The notes under the pieces were generated by a model that worked only from the letters and a program-made list of their open reading frames with translations, was not told the DNA's origin and did not search any database. Below, in pieces: positions 51,974-60,395 of a stretch of DNA of 64,000 bases (positions are counted from its first letter, which is position 1; every line of letters starts with the position of its first letter). Source of the DNA: Bifidobacterium choladohabitans (GTDB lineage: Bacteria > Actinomycetota > Actinomycetes > Actinomycetales > Bifidobacteriaceae). The stretch spans positions 496,001-560,000 of the forward strand of contig NZ_JACFPL010000001.1 of the NCBI RefSeq assembly GCF_016102005.1. Direction: 5' to 3'. Both the position numbers and the translations under genes were made by a program.

Positions 51974-53728
51974 TCAGCCCTTGCGAGCCTCCTGGCCCAT
52001 CCAGTAGGCCAGGGAGCGCAGATCGCCGGCCTCGTAGGTCTTGACGAATTTCTCGACCTGGTCCGGATCCGAGCAGGTCTCCGGGAACCGCATGTAGCGG
52101 GTGTCCAGAGGGCTGGCTCCCGTCAGCTTGACATCGATGACCGAAGACCTGTCGGCCTTGCGGGCCTCGGAGAAGGCGTGGCGGGCATCGGCCACCGTGC
52201 GCACGGTGAAGCCCAATGCGCCCATGCCCTCGCCGACCTTGGCCCAGTCGGTGTCGGGCAGATCCACTCCGCTCAGAGGCTGATGGCTGTCGTCGCGCTG
52301 CTCGGCCTCGATGTAGCCCAGGGACCGGTTGGAAAAGACCACGTTGATGACCGGTGCATGATACTTGAGCTGGGCCAGCACCTCCTCGCCGAGCATGGCG
52401 AATCCGCCGTCGCCGCTCAGGGAGTAGACGGTCGATTCAGGATGCTCCAGCTTGGCAGCCAGGGCGGCCGGCACGGCATAGCCCATGGTGGCGTGCTTGC
52501 CGGAGACGGTCCAGCGGTTGGTGGGCTTCAGATGCAGCAGACGCAGGAAATCGATGTCCACATTGCCCACGTCGGGGATGACGATGTCATTGTCCTCAAG
52601 CTGCTGATCGATGACGTGGTAGACGGGCTCGGGCCGCAGGGGTGTACGGGTGTCTTCGTTGAAGGAGGCCAGCCACTGGTCCCAGTTCTCCTTGCTGCGC
52701 AGGCAGGCCCTATAGAAAACTGACTCCTCCTGGTCCTGGCCGGCGGCGGTTATTGCCTTGAGGGCCTCGCGGGCGTCGGCCTGGATGGCCAGGACCACGT
52801 TGGCCTGGAAGCGCTTGCCCAGTTTGACCGGGTTCAGGTCGATCTGGATGACCTTGGTGTTGGGAGTGACGAACATGGACCCGAAGGGGTTGTCCGAACC
52901 CACCCAGACCGTCAGATCCGAGGTGTAGATGGCCTCCGTGGCGGTCTTGGTGGCCACACGGCCGGCCGACTGCAGGTAGGCAGGATAGGTGTCCTCCACA
53001 ATCCCCTTGGCCGGGAAGGTGGAGACCATGGGCATCTTGAAACGCTCGGACATGGCGACCAGCTCATCGCGGGCCCCGGCAGCGCCCTGGCCGAAGTAGA
53101 GCAACGGCGCCTTGGCGGACTGAATGATCTCCACCGCCTTGCTGACCTGGTCGGCCGCGGGCTTCAGAGGCTCAGGCTTACGGAAGTTAGGCGCAGAAGC
53201 CACCGGGCGGTCGTCGATCTCGGCCCAGGCCAGATCCTTGGGAATGATGACCACGGAGACCCCGTTGCTGGCATAGGCGCGGCGGATGGCCTCGTCCACC
53301 AGGGTCGGCAGCCCCTGGGCGTTGGTGGCGGCCCGGGCGAATACGGCCACATCGGTAAAGATAGGCACCTCGTCCATGGCCTGGAAGAAGTCCATGTTCA
53401 TAAAGGCCTGGGGCACCTCGCCCACCAGGGCCAGCACCGGCACGCCGTCCTCGCGGGCATCATAGAGGCCGTTGAGCAGGTGGACAGCCCCTGGGCCCGA
53501 CGAGCCGAAGCAGACACCAATCCGGCCAGTCAGCTTGGCCTCGCCGGCGGCAGCCAGGGCTCCGGCCTCCTCATGACGGACCTGGATGAAGTCGATGCGC
53601 TCGCGCTCGTTGTGGATGGCGTTCATCATGGAGTCGAAGGAACCGCCGGGCAGGCCATAGATGCGCGGCACCCCCCACTGCTCCAGGACGTGAAGGACAG
53701 CATCCCCTGCATTGATTCGATTGGCCAT
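51974..53728 (-). CDS. pox: Pyruvate oxidase (thiamine diphosphate and FAD dependent)
   Basis: A 584-residue enzyme closely patterned on lactobacillus pyruvate oxidase: pyruvate + phosphate + O2 to acetyl phosphate + CO2 + H2O2. The N-domain has YGLPGGSFDSMMNAI, QVRHEEAGALAAAGEAKLTG (thiamine-activating Glu 53/54) and CFGSSGPGAVHLLNGLYDARED. The FAD domain spans about 185-340. The thiamine-binding C-domain has KHATMGYAVPAALAAKL and SGDGGFAMLGEEVLAQL (near 435) ending NVVFSN. AAGGAG precedes the start. Acetyl phosphate would feed acetate kinase as in the bifid shunt. No separate peroxidase is in view. The ubiquinone-reducing PoxB type and acetolactate synthase are less likely. Confidence 0.88.
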   Translation of the reverse strand: MANRINAGDAVLHVLEQWGVPRIYGLPGGSFDSMMNAIHNERERIDFIQVRHEEAGALAAAGEAKLTGRIGVCFGSSGPGAVHLLNGLYDAREDGVPVLALVGEVPQAFMNMDFFQAMDEVPIFTDVAVFARAATNAQGLPTLVDEAIRRAYASNGVSVVIIPKDLAWAEIDDRPVASAPNFRKPEPLKPAADQVSKAVEIIQSAKAPLLYFGQGAAGARDELVAMSERFKMPMVSTFPAKGIVEDTYPAYLQSAGRVATKTATEAIYTSDLTVWVGSDNPFGSMFVTPNTKVIQIDLNPVKLGKRFQANVVLAIQADAREALKAITAAGQDQEESVFYRACLRSKENWDQWLASFNEDTRTPLRPEPVYHVIDQQLEDNDIVIPDVGNVDIDFLRLLHLKPTNRWTVSGKHATMGYAVPAALAAKLEHPESTVYSLSGDGGFAMLGEEVLAQLKYHAPVINVVFSNRSLGYIEAEQRDDSHQPLSGVDLPDTDWAKVGEGMGALGFTVRTVADARHAFSEARKADRSSVIDVKLTGASPLDTRYMRFPETCSDPDQVEKFVKTYEAGDLRSLAYWMGQEARKG

Positions 53729-53906
53729 GTGAACTCCTTTGCTTCACCGGGGAAAGGAGGCTCCGCCACAACGCGGAAGCGTCGGTCCTCCCCGACGTTC
53801 GGTCTTACCCTTTCACTATGGCACCTGAGAACGAAGACACGAGCGGGCCAAGGGCCATGTTCCTCAAAAGCTTAGTGATTCACCACACATATCGTGACGC
53901 ATGGGA

Positions 53907-53917
53907 GGGGGGGGGGG
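53907..53917. repeat. Homopolymer tract of 11 G
   Basis: Eleven G on the plus strand, between the pyruvate oxidase promoter region and tRNA-Arg. It is not inside a convincing gene and lies about 180 bases upstream of pox. Confidence 0.9.
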
Positions 53918-54026
53918 TGCGCTTACTTCATCCAGTCAGTGCCGTAATCATAATCCCGGGCACGATGACAGACCGGAGTCACATAGCGAAAACCCTGCGC
54001 TCTTCCTGGCCCTAGGGATTTCATCT

Positions 54027-54102
54027 TGGTGGGCTCGAAGGGATTCGAACCCTCGACCTTCTGTTCCGGAGACAGACGCTCTATCCGCTGAGCTACGAAC
54101 CC
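54027..54102 (-). tRNA. tRNA-Arg (anticodon CCG)
   Basis: The minus strand gives acceptor GGGTTCG/CGAGCCC, D arm GCTC/GAGC, anticodon stem TCTGT/ACAGA around loop CTCCGGA with anticodon CCG, T arm GGTTCGAATCC, discriminator A and encoded CCA. Confidence 0.96.
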
Positions 54103-54467
54103 GACAGCCACTTTCCAGTGGACAACAGAGACCATACTAGGACACTTTGCACATTTTCGCACCCATGCGCGTCCTGACGTGTCGGTCCGGCTCCAGCCAC
54201 TCTCGGCGTGTTGCCGCAAAATTCCGGGCGTTTCGTAGGTATCGTGATGGCAAGGCTTCGTGCCACCGCCCCGGTTGCGCCATTGCATCCTCATGCGGTG
54301 GCGCGAAGCCGCCAACATTCCCGGATGATCTTCTCTCGGGATAGTCTCCACTGTAGTTCCTTCACCCGGCCATCACAAGCGGCCTTCACATACCTGGACA
54401 AGTCTGATGGGCTGTGGACGGCAAATGGTGGACGCGACAGGCCTACCGTACCATGGGAGACATGGCC
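54103..54467. other. Intergenic, no gene
   Basis: About 365 bases between tRNA-Arg and the CYTH gene. The short frames present are featureless. Apart from the likely promoter region of the plus-strand CYTH gene, nothing was seen. Confidence 0.5.
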
Positions 54468-55097
54468 ATGAATGAGGACGAGGACGATTTCGAGTTCGAG
54501 CGCAGATTCTTCTGCCGGGACCTCCCCCGGGAGCTGCTCGGGGAGAGTCGGCCGACCCTTATTGTGCAGAGCTACTACGTACATGAGGACAACTTCGCCC
54601 TGCGTGTTCGCCTTCAGGGACAGGTGGACCCGGTGGTGCCCATGACTGCCCGGACCGATGCCCTCCACACCTTGCTTGAGGAAGGCGACCACTTCGAGGC
54701 CGCCTCAATGACGGCCAAGGGCCCCTCTGTCGGCGGCACCCGCTACGAGGCCGAACGGGCCATAGACCCGGGAATCGCCCTGGAGCTGGTTCTGCGCGGC
54801 GGCGTTCCCATCGTCAAGAACCGATATGGAGTCTGGCTGGACGAGGACTGGTGGAACCTGGATGTCTTCGGGGACGGCAACACCCCCCTGGTGGTGGCCG
54901 AGGTGGAACGGACCGGTCCGGTGACCGACCTGACCATCCCCGACTTCTGCACCACGGAAATCACCGACGATCCGCGGTTCTCCAACGACGGGCTGGCCGA
55001 CCGTCCCTTCGGTGACTGGGCGACCGGCTTCGACCGGGAGCTGAAGGCCAGCGGACCGCGCTTCCTGACCAACTTCGACGGGAACCGCGAATCCTGA
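54468..55097 (+). CDS. CYTH-domain protein
   Basis: A 209-residue protein of the CYTH (triphosphate tunnel metalloenzyme) fold. The defining E-x-E-(R/K) pattern is in DFEFERRFF, followed by alternating charged strands typical of the tunnel: FALRVRLQG, MTAKGPSVGGTRYEAER, IVKNRYGVWLDEDWWNLDVF and VVAEVERTG. Such enzymes hydrolyse tripolyphosphate, thiamine triphosphate or cyclise ATP; which applies here is not visible. The start is ATG 54468 (MNEDEDD), with GGGAGA 7-8 bases upstream; ATGs at 54453 and 54462 are in frame. It stands alone and converges with the CnoX-like gene. Confidence 0.85.
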   Translation: MNEDEDDFEFERRFFCRDLPRELLGESRPTLIVQSYYVHEDNFALRVRLQGQVDPVVPMTARTDALHTLLEEGDHFEAASMTAKGPSVGGTRYEAERAIDPGIALELVLRGGVPIVKNRYGVWLDEDWWNLDVFGDGNTPLVVAEVERTGPVTDLTIPDFCTTEITDDPRFSNDGLADRPFGDWATGFDRELKASGPRFLTNFDGNRES

Positions 55098-55109
55098 CCC
55101 AAGAGCGGT

Positions 55110-56075
55110 TCAGTACATCAGCGTGGACAGACGGCGACGGGCCTTGGCCAGCCGGGGATCGGTCGGTTCGGGAATGACGAAGTACTCCAGCAGACGGCGA
55201 CGGATGGGATCTGTCTGATCCCGGTGCCCGGCCAGAAAGTCCAGCAGGCGATCAAAGGCATCCTGAATCTGGCCACCGATCATGTCCACATCGGCCACAT
55301 CCAGCTGGGCCTGCAGGTCGTCAGGGGCATCGGCAGCAGCCTGACGGACCTTGCGGACATCAGCCTTGGCCGACCTGGCCATCAGCAGGCACTTGGCCTG
55401 TTCACGCTTGGCCAGATCGTCGGTCGAGTCGGCCTGGACCAGCTTGCCATAGGCCTCGGCTGCAGCTGCATAGTCGCCCTCCTGGGCCAGCCGGTGGGCC
55501 TCTTGATGGGCAGGGGGGATGGCATCAGCCGCTGACTGGCCGGCCTGCTCATCCTGCCCTTGGTCGTTGGTCTCCTGGTAGGGGGCACTGCCGGTGATGC
55601 CGGCCTTCTGTGCCATCTGAACCACCTGGGGAATGAGCTGATCGGTGATCTGGTTCATCTCCTCGTCTGTGGGCAGCCCCTGCAGGATGGGCATGGGCCT
55701 GCCGGCCAGCAGGGCAAAGAGGGCCGGGGCGCCCTGCACCTGGAAGGTCTGGGCGATCTGCGGATTGGAAGCGATGTCGATGCGGGAGAGCTGAATGCGC
55801 CCCTCCTGGGCGTTGACGGCCTGGGCCAGACGGGTGGCCAGGGGGAAGAGACGGTCGTCGGTGGGCACCCAGAGCAGGATCAGAATGGGGAAGGTGGTCG
55901 AGGTCTGGACCATGGCCTGGAAACTGGCCTCGGTGGTATCGATCACGTAGCCGCCGGCCGCGGGCGCCCCTCCCTGTTGGCCTGGCTCGGCATCGACCTG
56001 GTGCTTGAGCGCGCCCAGGTCGACCGCTCCTGCCAACGAGACGCCCGGCTGCCCCTGCCCGTTCTTGTTCGCCAT
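55110..56075 (-). CDS. Thioredoxin-fold/TPR protein, CnoX (YbbN)-like
   Basis: A 321-residue cytosolic protein. Residues about 45-150 form a thioredoxin fold (ASFQAMVQTSTTFPILILLWVPTDDRLFPLATRLAQAV, IASNPQIAQTFQVQGAPALFALLAGRPMP), but the C-x-x-C site is replaced by PTDD, so it has no dithiol redox activity. Residues about 190-321 are TPR-like helices (HRLAQEGDYAAAAEAYGKLVQ; LDVADVDMIGGQIQDAFDRLLDFLAG; RRRLLEYFVIPEPTDPRL). This is the layout of CnoX/YbbN, a holdase that passes clients to DnaK or GroEL. The N-terminus carries VDLGALKHQVD, as in actinobacterial tetratricopeptide co-chaperones. Confidence 0.88.
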   Translation of the reverse strand: MANKNGQGQPGVSLAGAVDLGALKHQVDAEPGQQGGAPAAGGYVIDTTEASFQAMVQTSTTFPILILLWVPTDDRLFPLATRLAQAVNAQEGRIQLSRIDIASNPQIAQTFQVQGAPALFALLAGRPMPILQGLPTDEEMNQITDQLIPQVVQMAQKAGITGSAPYQETNDQGQDEQAGQSAADAIPPAHQEAHRLAQEGDYAAAAEAYGKLVQADSTDDLAKREQAKCLLMARSAKADVRKVRQAAADAPDDLQAQLDVADVDMIGGQIQDAFDRLLDFLAGHRDQTDPIRRRLLEYFVIPEPTDPRLAKARRRLSTLMY

Positions 56076-56192
56076 GTCAGTCCTCCTTAACCCCGCGGTC
56101 GCCGACTGCAGCTTCGGCCCGCCCTCGATTGCAAACTCCTGAAAGCCAATCTAGTCCAAGGCCCGGGCGTTCACCCAGCGCAATCCCGCCCC

Positions 56193-57224
56193 TCAGACCG
56201 CTTCCACCTTGATGGGCTCACGCTCGGCGCCCACGGCCCTGATGGGCTCATGCGAGTCCGCCGAAGGCACGTAAAGAGCGATTACATTGACATAGGTGAC
56301 CTTCATGGTGCTGGTGGGCTTGCCCTGCCCAAAGAGGGCCGTCTCGGCATCCGAGGCCGGCGAGGATTCACGGCCCTCCCCCGCCTGCCTGGTCCAGACC
56401 GAATCGATTCGGGCCACGACCAGGTCGCCCCCATCGGAGGAGTGCATGACGCGCAGCTGCCCCTGCGCCGGGGTGAAGGTCTGGGACTGACTGCCCTTGT
56501 TGGCTTCGATCCCCTGCTGGACCACCTGAGTCAGCGTGCCCAGGGAGTTGCGGAAGTCGTCCTGGGCGAACTCCTTGGCATACTTGCTGCCCTGGGGGTT
56601 CTGCAGGAGGTCGGCATAGCGGCGCACGGCCTCCACCGGCGTAGCCTTGAGCCCCTGGTCGTCGCCCTGCCCCATCCTGGCGCCGATGGTGGCCACCGGG
56701 AACTTGGGCAACTGGGCTCCTTGGAAGAGTCGGGCCACGCCCCAAAGCTTGTAGTTCTCATGGGCGGACTCCTGGTCCAGAACCAGGAGGCGCTTGGACT
56801 GCTGATCCTGCGTGGTAGTGGTAATCGAGAAGACCGAGCGAGGCCAGCCTGGATCGCCGGGGATGACCGTCTGGGCGATGGTGGTAGGGATGGTCGTCTT
56901 GGGATCCAGCTGCCCGGTGGCCCGGGCTATGGTCAGTTCGCTGGTGCGGATCTCCAGCTGGGGACCGCTGACCCGCTGGTCCAGCCCGGCAGGGTCCTTG
57001 GCCTCGTTGGCCTGGTCCAGAACAGCCCCGATGCTCTTGCGGATACGAGCTTCCTGGGCAGGGGTCAGGTTGGGCGCGGGAGCAGTGGTTGCAGTGCTTT
57101 GAGGCTCTGTCCGGCGGGCCTGGGGAACCTGCCCCTCACAGGCGGACAGACCTGGCAAAAGAGCCAAGGACAAGGCCAGCGCAGCTGCAACCGCCACCTT
57201 GTTCATCGATTTGTTCATACTCAT
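56193..57224 (-). CDS. Lipoprotein of unknown function
   Basis: A 343-residue predicted lipoprotein. The signal peptide is MNKSMNKVAVAAALALSLALLPG with lipobox LSAC, lipidated Cys 29. The mature domain has no recognised family; segments such as RVSGPQLEIRTSELTIARA, FSITTTTQDQQSKRLLVLDQE and YADLLQNPQGSKYAKEF look like a compact extracytoplasmic domain found in actinobacterial envelope proteins. It overlaps the stop of the upstream membrane-protein gene (ATGA), so the two are coupled and probably act together at the cell surface. Confidence 0.8.
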   Translation of the reverse strand: MSMNKSMNKVAVAAALALSLALLPGLSACEGQVPQARRTEPQSTATTAPAPNLTPAQEARIRKSIGAVLDQANEAKDPAGLDQRVSGPQLEIRTSELTIARATGQLDPKTTIPTTIAQTVIPGDPGWPRSVFSITTTTQDQQSKRLLVLDQESAHENYKLWGVARLFQGAQLPKFPVATIGARMGQGDDQGLKATPVEAVRRYADLLQNPQGSKYAKEFAQDDFRNSLGTLTQVVQQGIEANKGSQSQTFTPAQGQLRVMHSSDGGDLVVARIDSVWTRQAGEGRESSPASDAETALFGQGKPTSTMKVTYVNVIALYVPSADSHEPIRAVGAEREPIKVEAV

Positions 57225-58288
57225 TGGCGCCCCTCCTCCCCCTCGTGGGCAAGCCTGGCTAGGTAGGAGGCCATCTCCTTGCTGCTGATGACCCTGGTGG
57301 ACGACATATCATCGGCTCTCCGGTCGTCACCCTCTTGTTGGTCAGCGACCAGGTTCCGATTGCGTGGATCAATCACCACAGGCGGCCTGGGCGGGGGTCC
57401 TGGATCCCCCTGCCGCGCCTGGCCGCGGGCGTGACGTAGGCGTCGGCCGGAAGCCGGGCTACGCCGATTCCCGAGACCAGGCAGAATGGCGTTGCCCAAA
57501 GCCTGGGCCACGCTGACTTCGGGAGTCTCTTCAGCCTCCTGTTCAGGCTCGGTCTGCTTACGGCGCTTGACCGGATCCATGGCGAAGACCGTAGCCGAAA
57601 GAACAGCCAGCAGGGCCAGAAGCCCGCCGGCAAAGTAGAAGGGCATGGCGAAGTTGGGCAGTTTGTCACGCTGCCAAAGCATCTCCAGCCCCAAGGAATG
57701 AGCGCCTTGGGGAACCGCCACCAGCAGGACGGCCTGCGGATCGTCGGTCTTCAGGGACATTGACACGCTGCTGTCGGAGCAGGTGACCTGTTGCCACATA
57801 TCCGAATCCTGAAAGGCCACGCCCTGATCACTTTTGACGGCCTTGCCAGGGCTGGTGTCCCTGCCGACGGACAGGGTCTGCCAATCACCCAGGCCGCGCA
57901 CCCGGGCCACATCATGCCCGGCTGTCCAGCCAGCTGCATCCTTGGCCGTGGTCAGGGCCATACAGATGGTAGGCTTCTGTGAATCCTGATCTGCGGACGC
58001 GGCAGTTCCAGCTGATGCCGCATCCACTCGCATGGTCACTTTGCTGTCCACCAGGGGAAGCACACCTGGATCGGTCACCACATAGGCCGCCTTCGTACGC
58101 GCATGCGCATCCACATGAGCCGAAGGCTTCCAGACCGTGGCGTTGAAGATACCCAGCACTATGGCCGTTACAGCCAACAGTCCGAAGATGGGGGTGACGA
58201 TGCCGCGCATGATCATGCTGTGACGCGAGGGCTTGCCGGGCCGCGTCATCTCATCTTTTTCCTCGGGTACTTGCTCCATATCATCCAC
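57221..58288 (-). CDS. Two-span membrane protein with extracytoplasmic domain, unknown
   Basis: A 355-residue protein. A charged N-terminus precedes membrane segment 1 (GIVTPIFGLLAVTAIVLGIFNATVW, about residues 29-53). An extracytoplasmic domain of about 150 residues follows (VTDPGVLPLVDSKVTMRVDA, VARVRGLGDWQTLSVGRD), then membrane segment 2 (FAMPFYFAGGLLALLAVLSATVFAM, near 215-240) and a cytosolic, Arg/Pro-rich tail. No family recognised. The start may be 58288 or 58279 (MEQVPEE). It is coupled by ATGA overlap to the following lipoprotein and diverges from the FKBP gene. Confidence 0.78.
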   Translation of the reverse strand: MDDMEQVPEEKDEMTRPGKPSRHSMIMRGIVTPIFGLLAVTAIVLGIFNATVWKPSAHVDAHARTKAAYVVTDPGVLPLVDSKVTMRVDAASAGTAASADQDSQKPTICMALTTAKDAAGWTAGHDVARVRGLGDWQTLSVGRDTSPGKAVKSDQGVAFQDSDMWQQVTCSDSSVSMSLKTDDPQAVLLVAVPQGAHSLGLEMLWQRDKLPNFAMPFYFAGGLLALLAVLSATVFAMDPVKRRKQTEPEQEAEETPEVSVAQALGNAILPGLGNRRSPASGRRLRHARGQARQGDPGPPPRPPVVIDPRNRNLVADQQEGDDRRADDMSSTRVISSKEMASYLARLAHEGEEGRQ

Positions 58289-58361
58289 ATTCTACCGTCG
58301 GCACCCTATGAGATGGTTTCCAGCACCGGGAAATCACCCATAAGCCCTAAACTGGTCTTCC

Positions 58362-59297
58362 ATGACCATCATCGCAAGGAAATCAGGCAGCAAGCGTCTG
58401 CTGGGCGCCATGACCGCTCTGGCCCTATGCCTCGGACTGTCAGCCTGCGGCGGGGAATCCGACGGGGGCGGGCACTCGGGCGACACCATGCAGGGAGTAT
58501 CAGCCAGCGGCAAGCCTGGCAGCAAGCCCGACATCAGCTTCAAGACGCCCTTCAAGGTCGAGAACCAAACCCATCAGGTCATCCAGGAGGGCAACGGCGA
58601 AGTCATCCGCGACGGGGACCGTGTATGTACAAGGAGCCTGGCCCTGGATGCCAAGACCGGCAAGGTGATCAACTCCACCTGGGACAAAAGCAGCCCGGAA
58701 TGCTCCATCGTCATCAGCAGGAAATCCATCCCGGCCTACTATGACACCTTCAAAGGCCTCAAGGTCAACTCCACCGTGGCCGTGGGCATCGATGAGTCAG
58801 GCTCCGGCAGCAGCCAGGCGACCGACTCCTATATCATGGCCCTGACCTTCGTCTCCAGATCGAAGAACCTGACCCGCGCCCAGGGTAAGAAGGTGACCGA
58901 CCTGCCCAGCGACCTGCCCAAGATCAGCCTGGACGACAAGGGCAAGCCCTCCCTGGATCTCAACGGATACAAACCAAAGGGAGGATTGGTCGTCCAGCCC
59001 CTGATCAAGGGCGAGGGGGCCAAGGTCGGCGAGCATCAGAGCGTCAGCGCCAACTACACCGGCTGGCTGGCCTCCGACGGCAAGCAGTTCGACTCCTCCT
59101 GGGACAGGGGTGAGGCCAGCGACTTCAGCCTGGACCAGGTGGTCAAGGGCTGGCAACAGGGTCTGGCTGGACAGACCGTAGGCTCTCAGGTTCTTCTGGT
59201 CATCCCGCCCGAGCTGGGCTATGGCAGCCAGAAACAGCAGAGCATCCCGGCCAATTCGACCCTGATCTTCGTGGTCGACATCCTGGCCGCCTACTGA
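58362..59297 (+). CDS. FKBP-type peptidyl-prolyl isomerase lipoprotein
   Basis: A 311-residue exported lipoprotein with lipobox GLSACGG (Cys 29). The C-terminal domain (about 212-311) is a canonical FKBP: VSANYTGWLASDGKQFDSSWDRG, FSLDQVVKGWQQGLAGQTVGSQVLLVIPPELGYG and PANSTLIFVVDIL. An N-terminal region (about 55-165) has a similar order of strands and may be a degenerate second FKBP fold without the active-site pattern. It should act on folding of secreted proteins at the membrane. It is single and diverges from the membrane-protein/lipoprotein pair. Confidence 0.93.
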   Translation: MTIIARKSGSKRLLGAMTALALCLGLSACGGESDGGGHSGDTMQGVSASGKPGSKPDISFKTPFKVENQTHQVIQEGNGEVIRDGDRVCTRSLALDAKTGKVINSTWDKSSPECSIVISRKSIPAYYDTFKGLKVNSTVAVGIDESGSGSSQATDSYIMALTFVSRSKNLTRAQGKKVTDLPSDLPKISLDDKGKPSLDLNGYKPKGGLVVQPLIKGEGAKVGEHQSVSANYTGWLASDGKQFDSSWDRGEASDFSLDQVVKGWQQGLAGQTVGSQVLLVIPPELGYGSQKQQSIPANSTLIFVVDILAAY

Positions 59298-59332
59298 CCA
59301 GCCGATCCACCAACTCAGACGGATCAGACAAG

Positions 59333-59380
59333 CAGGGGCCCGTACCCATCCAGTCGCATTCGGATGGGTTCGGGCCCCTG
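59333..59380. terminator. Bidirectional terminator between the FKBP and ABC-transporter genes
   Basis: CAGGGGCCCG-ACCCATCC, a loop of about 9 bases, and GGATGGGT-CGGGCCCCTG form a very stable hairpin (about 17 base pairs, one mismatch) between convergent genes. Confidence 0.88.
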
Positions 59381-59400
59381 TCATAAACCAGATGGTCGGG

Positions 59401-60312
59401 TCAGTCCTTGCCACCCTCGACCACGATCTCATCGGGGTTGGCTGCGCTGCCGTAGACCGGCTCCAGGGTCTTGCGGTAGTCCTCATGGAAGAACTGCTCC
59501 TGGCCCAGCTTGACCAGCTCCTTGTTGATGTAGTCCAGCAAGGGCTTGTTCCCCTTGCGCACGGCCGGGGCGATGACCGCCTCGTCCCCGAGCTTGGTGA
59601 TGCCCACCGAGAAGCCCTTGTTGGCCTTGGCCCAGGCCAGCACCTCGGTGTTGTCGGTGCTCATGGCGTCACCACGGTGGTCCAGCAGGGCGTTGTAGGC
59701 ATCGGCGTACTGGTCGTACTTCTGCAGCTTGACTTCCGGGTAGTGCTGTTCGAAGTAGGGCTCGGCCGTGGTCCCCTTGGCGATGATCAGAGTCTTGCCG
59801 TTCAGCTCCTTGACATCCTTGATTGGCGCCGAATCCGGGGAAACCACGCCCAGGAAGACCTTCATATAAGGCTTGGCGAAGTCCACCTTGCGAGCGCGAT
59901 CATCAGTGACGGTGAAGTTGGCCAGGACCACGTCCACCTTGTTACTGGACAGCACGTCCACCCGGGCGGCCGGGTCCACCGAGGTGTATTCGGGCTTGAC
60001 ACCCAGGTCCTTGGCCAGGCGCTCGGCCAGGACCACGTCGTAGCCTTGGTTCTTGCCATCCTTGTCCACGTAGCCGAAGGGGGCCTTGTCGGTGAAGACC
60101 GCCACCTTGAGCTTCCCGGACTTGGTGATCTGCTCCGGGGTGCGTGCAGACCCGGATGCCGCCGAGGAGCCCGAGCTGCCCCCCGAACCGCTTCCAGCGT
60201 CACTGGGGGTGGCCGCCGAAGGGCCGCAGGCCGCCATGGAAGCCATCATCGCGATCGTCGCCCCCGTGGCCAGCGCCGCCCGTATCAATCGGTTCATTAC
60301 CCTTGCGGTCAT
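59401..60312 (-). CDS. Amino-acid ABC transporter substrate-binding lipoprotein
   Basis: A 303-residue periplasmic-type binding protein (SBP family 3). The start is ATG 60312 (MTARVMNRLI), with AAGAGGG upstream; the longer frame has no signal. Signal peptide and lipobox SMAAC, Cys 29. A Gly/Ser linker follows, then GKLKVAVFTDKAPFGYVDKDGKNQGYDVVLAERLAKDLG and VDVVLANFTVTDDRARKVDFAKPYM, typical of glutamate/glutamine/cystine binders. The ligand-binding Arg and Asp are present in the family pattern, but the ligand cannot be fixed. It is the last gene of a four-gene importer operon, 83 bases after the ATPase. Confidence 0.93.
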   Translation of the reverse strand: MTARVMNRLIRAALATGATIAMMASMAACGPSAATPSDAGSGSGGSSGSSAASGSARTPEQITKSGKLKVAVFTDKAPFGYVDKDGKNQGYDVVLAERLAKDLGVKPEYTSVDPAARVDVLSSNKVDVVLANFTVTDDRARKVDFAKPYMKVFLGVVSPDSAPIKDVKELNGKTLIIAKGTTAEPYFEQHYPEVKLQKYDQYADAYNALLDHRGDAMSTDNTEVLAWAKANKGFSVGITKLGDEAVIAPAVRKGNKPLLDYINKELVKLGQEQFFHEDYRKTLEPVYGSAANPDEIVVEGGKD

Positions 60313-60395
60313 GATCCCTCTTTTCCTGTTCTCTTTCCTATGGCCGCCCCTGGGGACGGTTCCGGCGAAGACCGCCGGACGAATATGTGGAGTCC

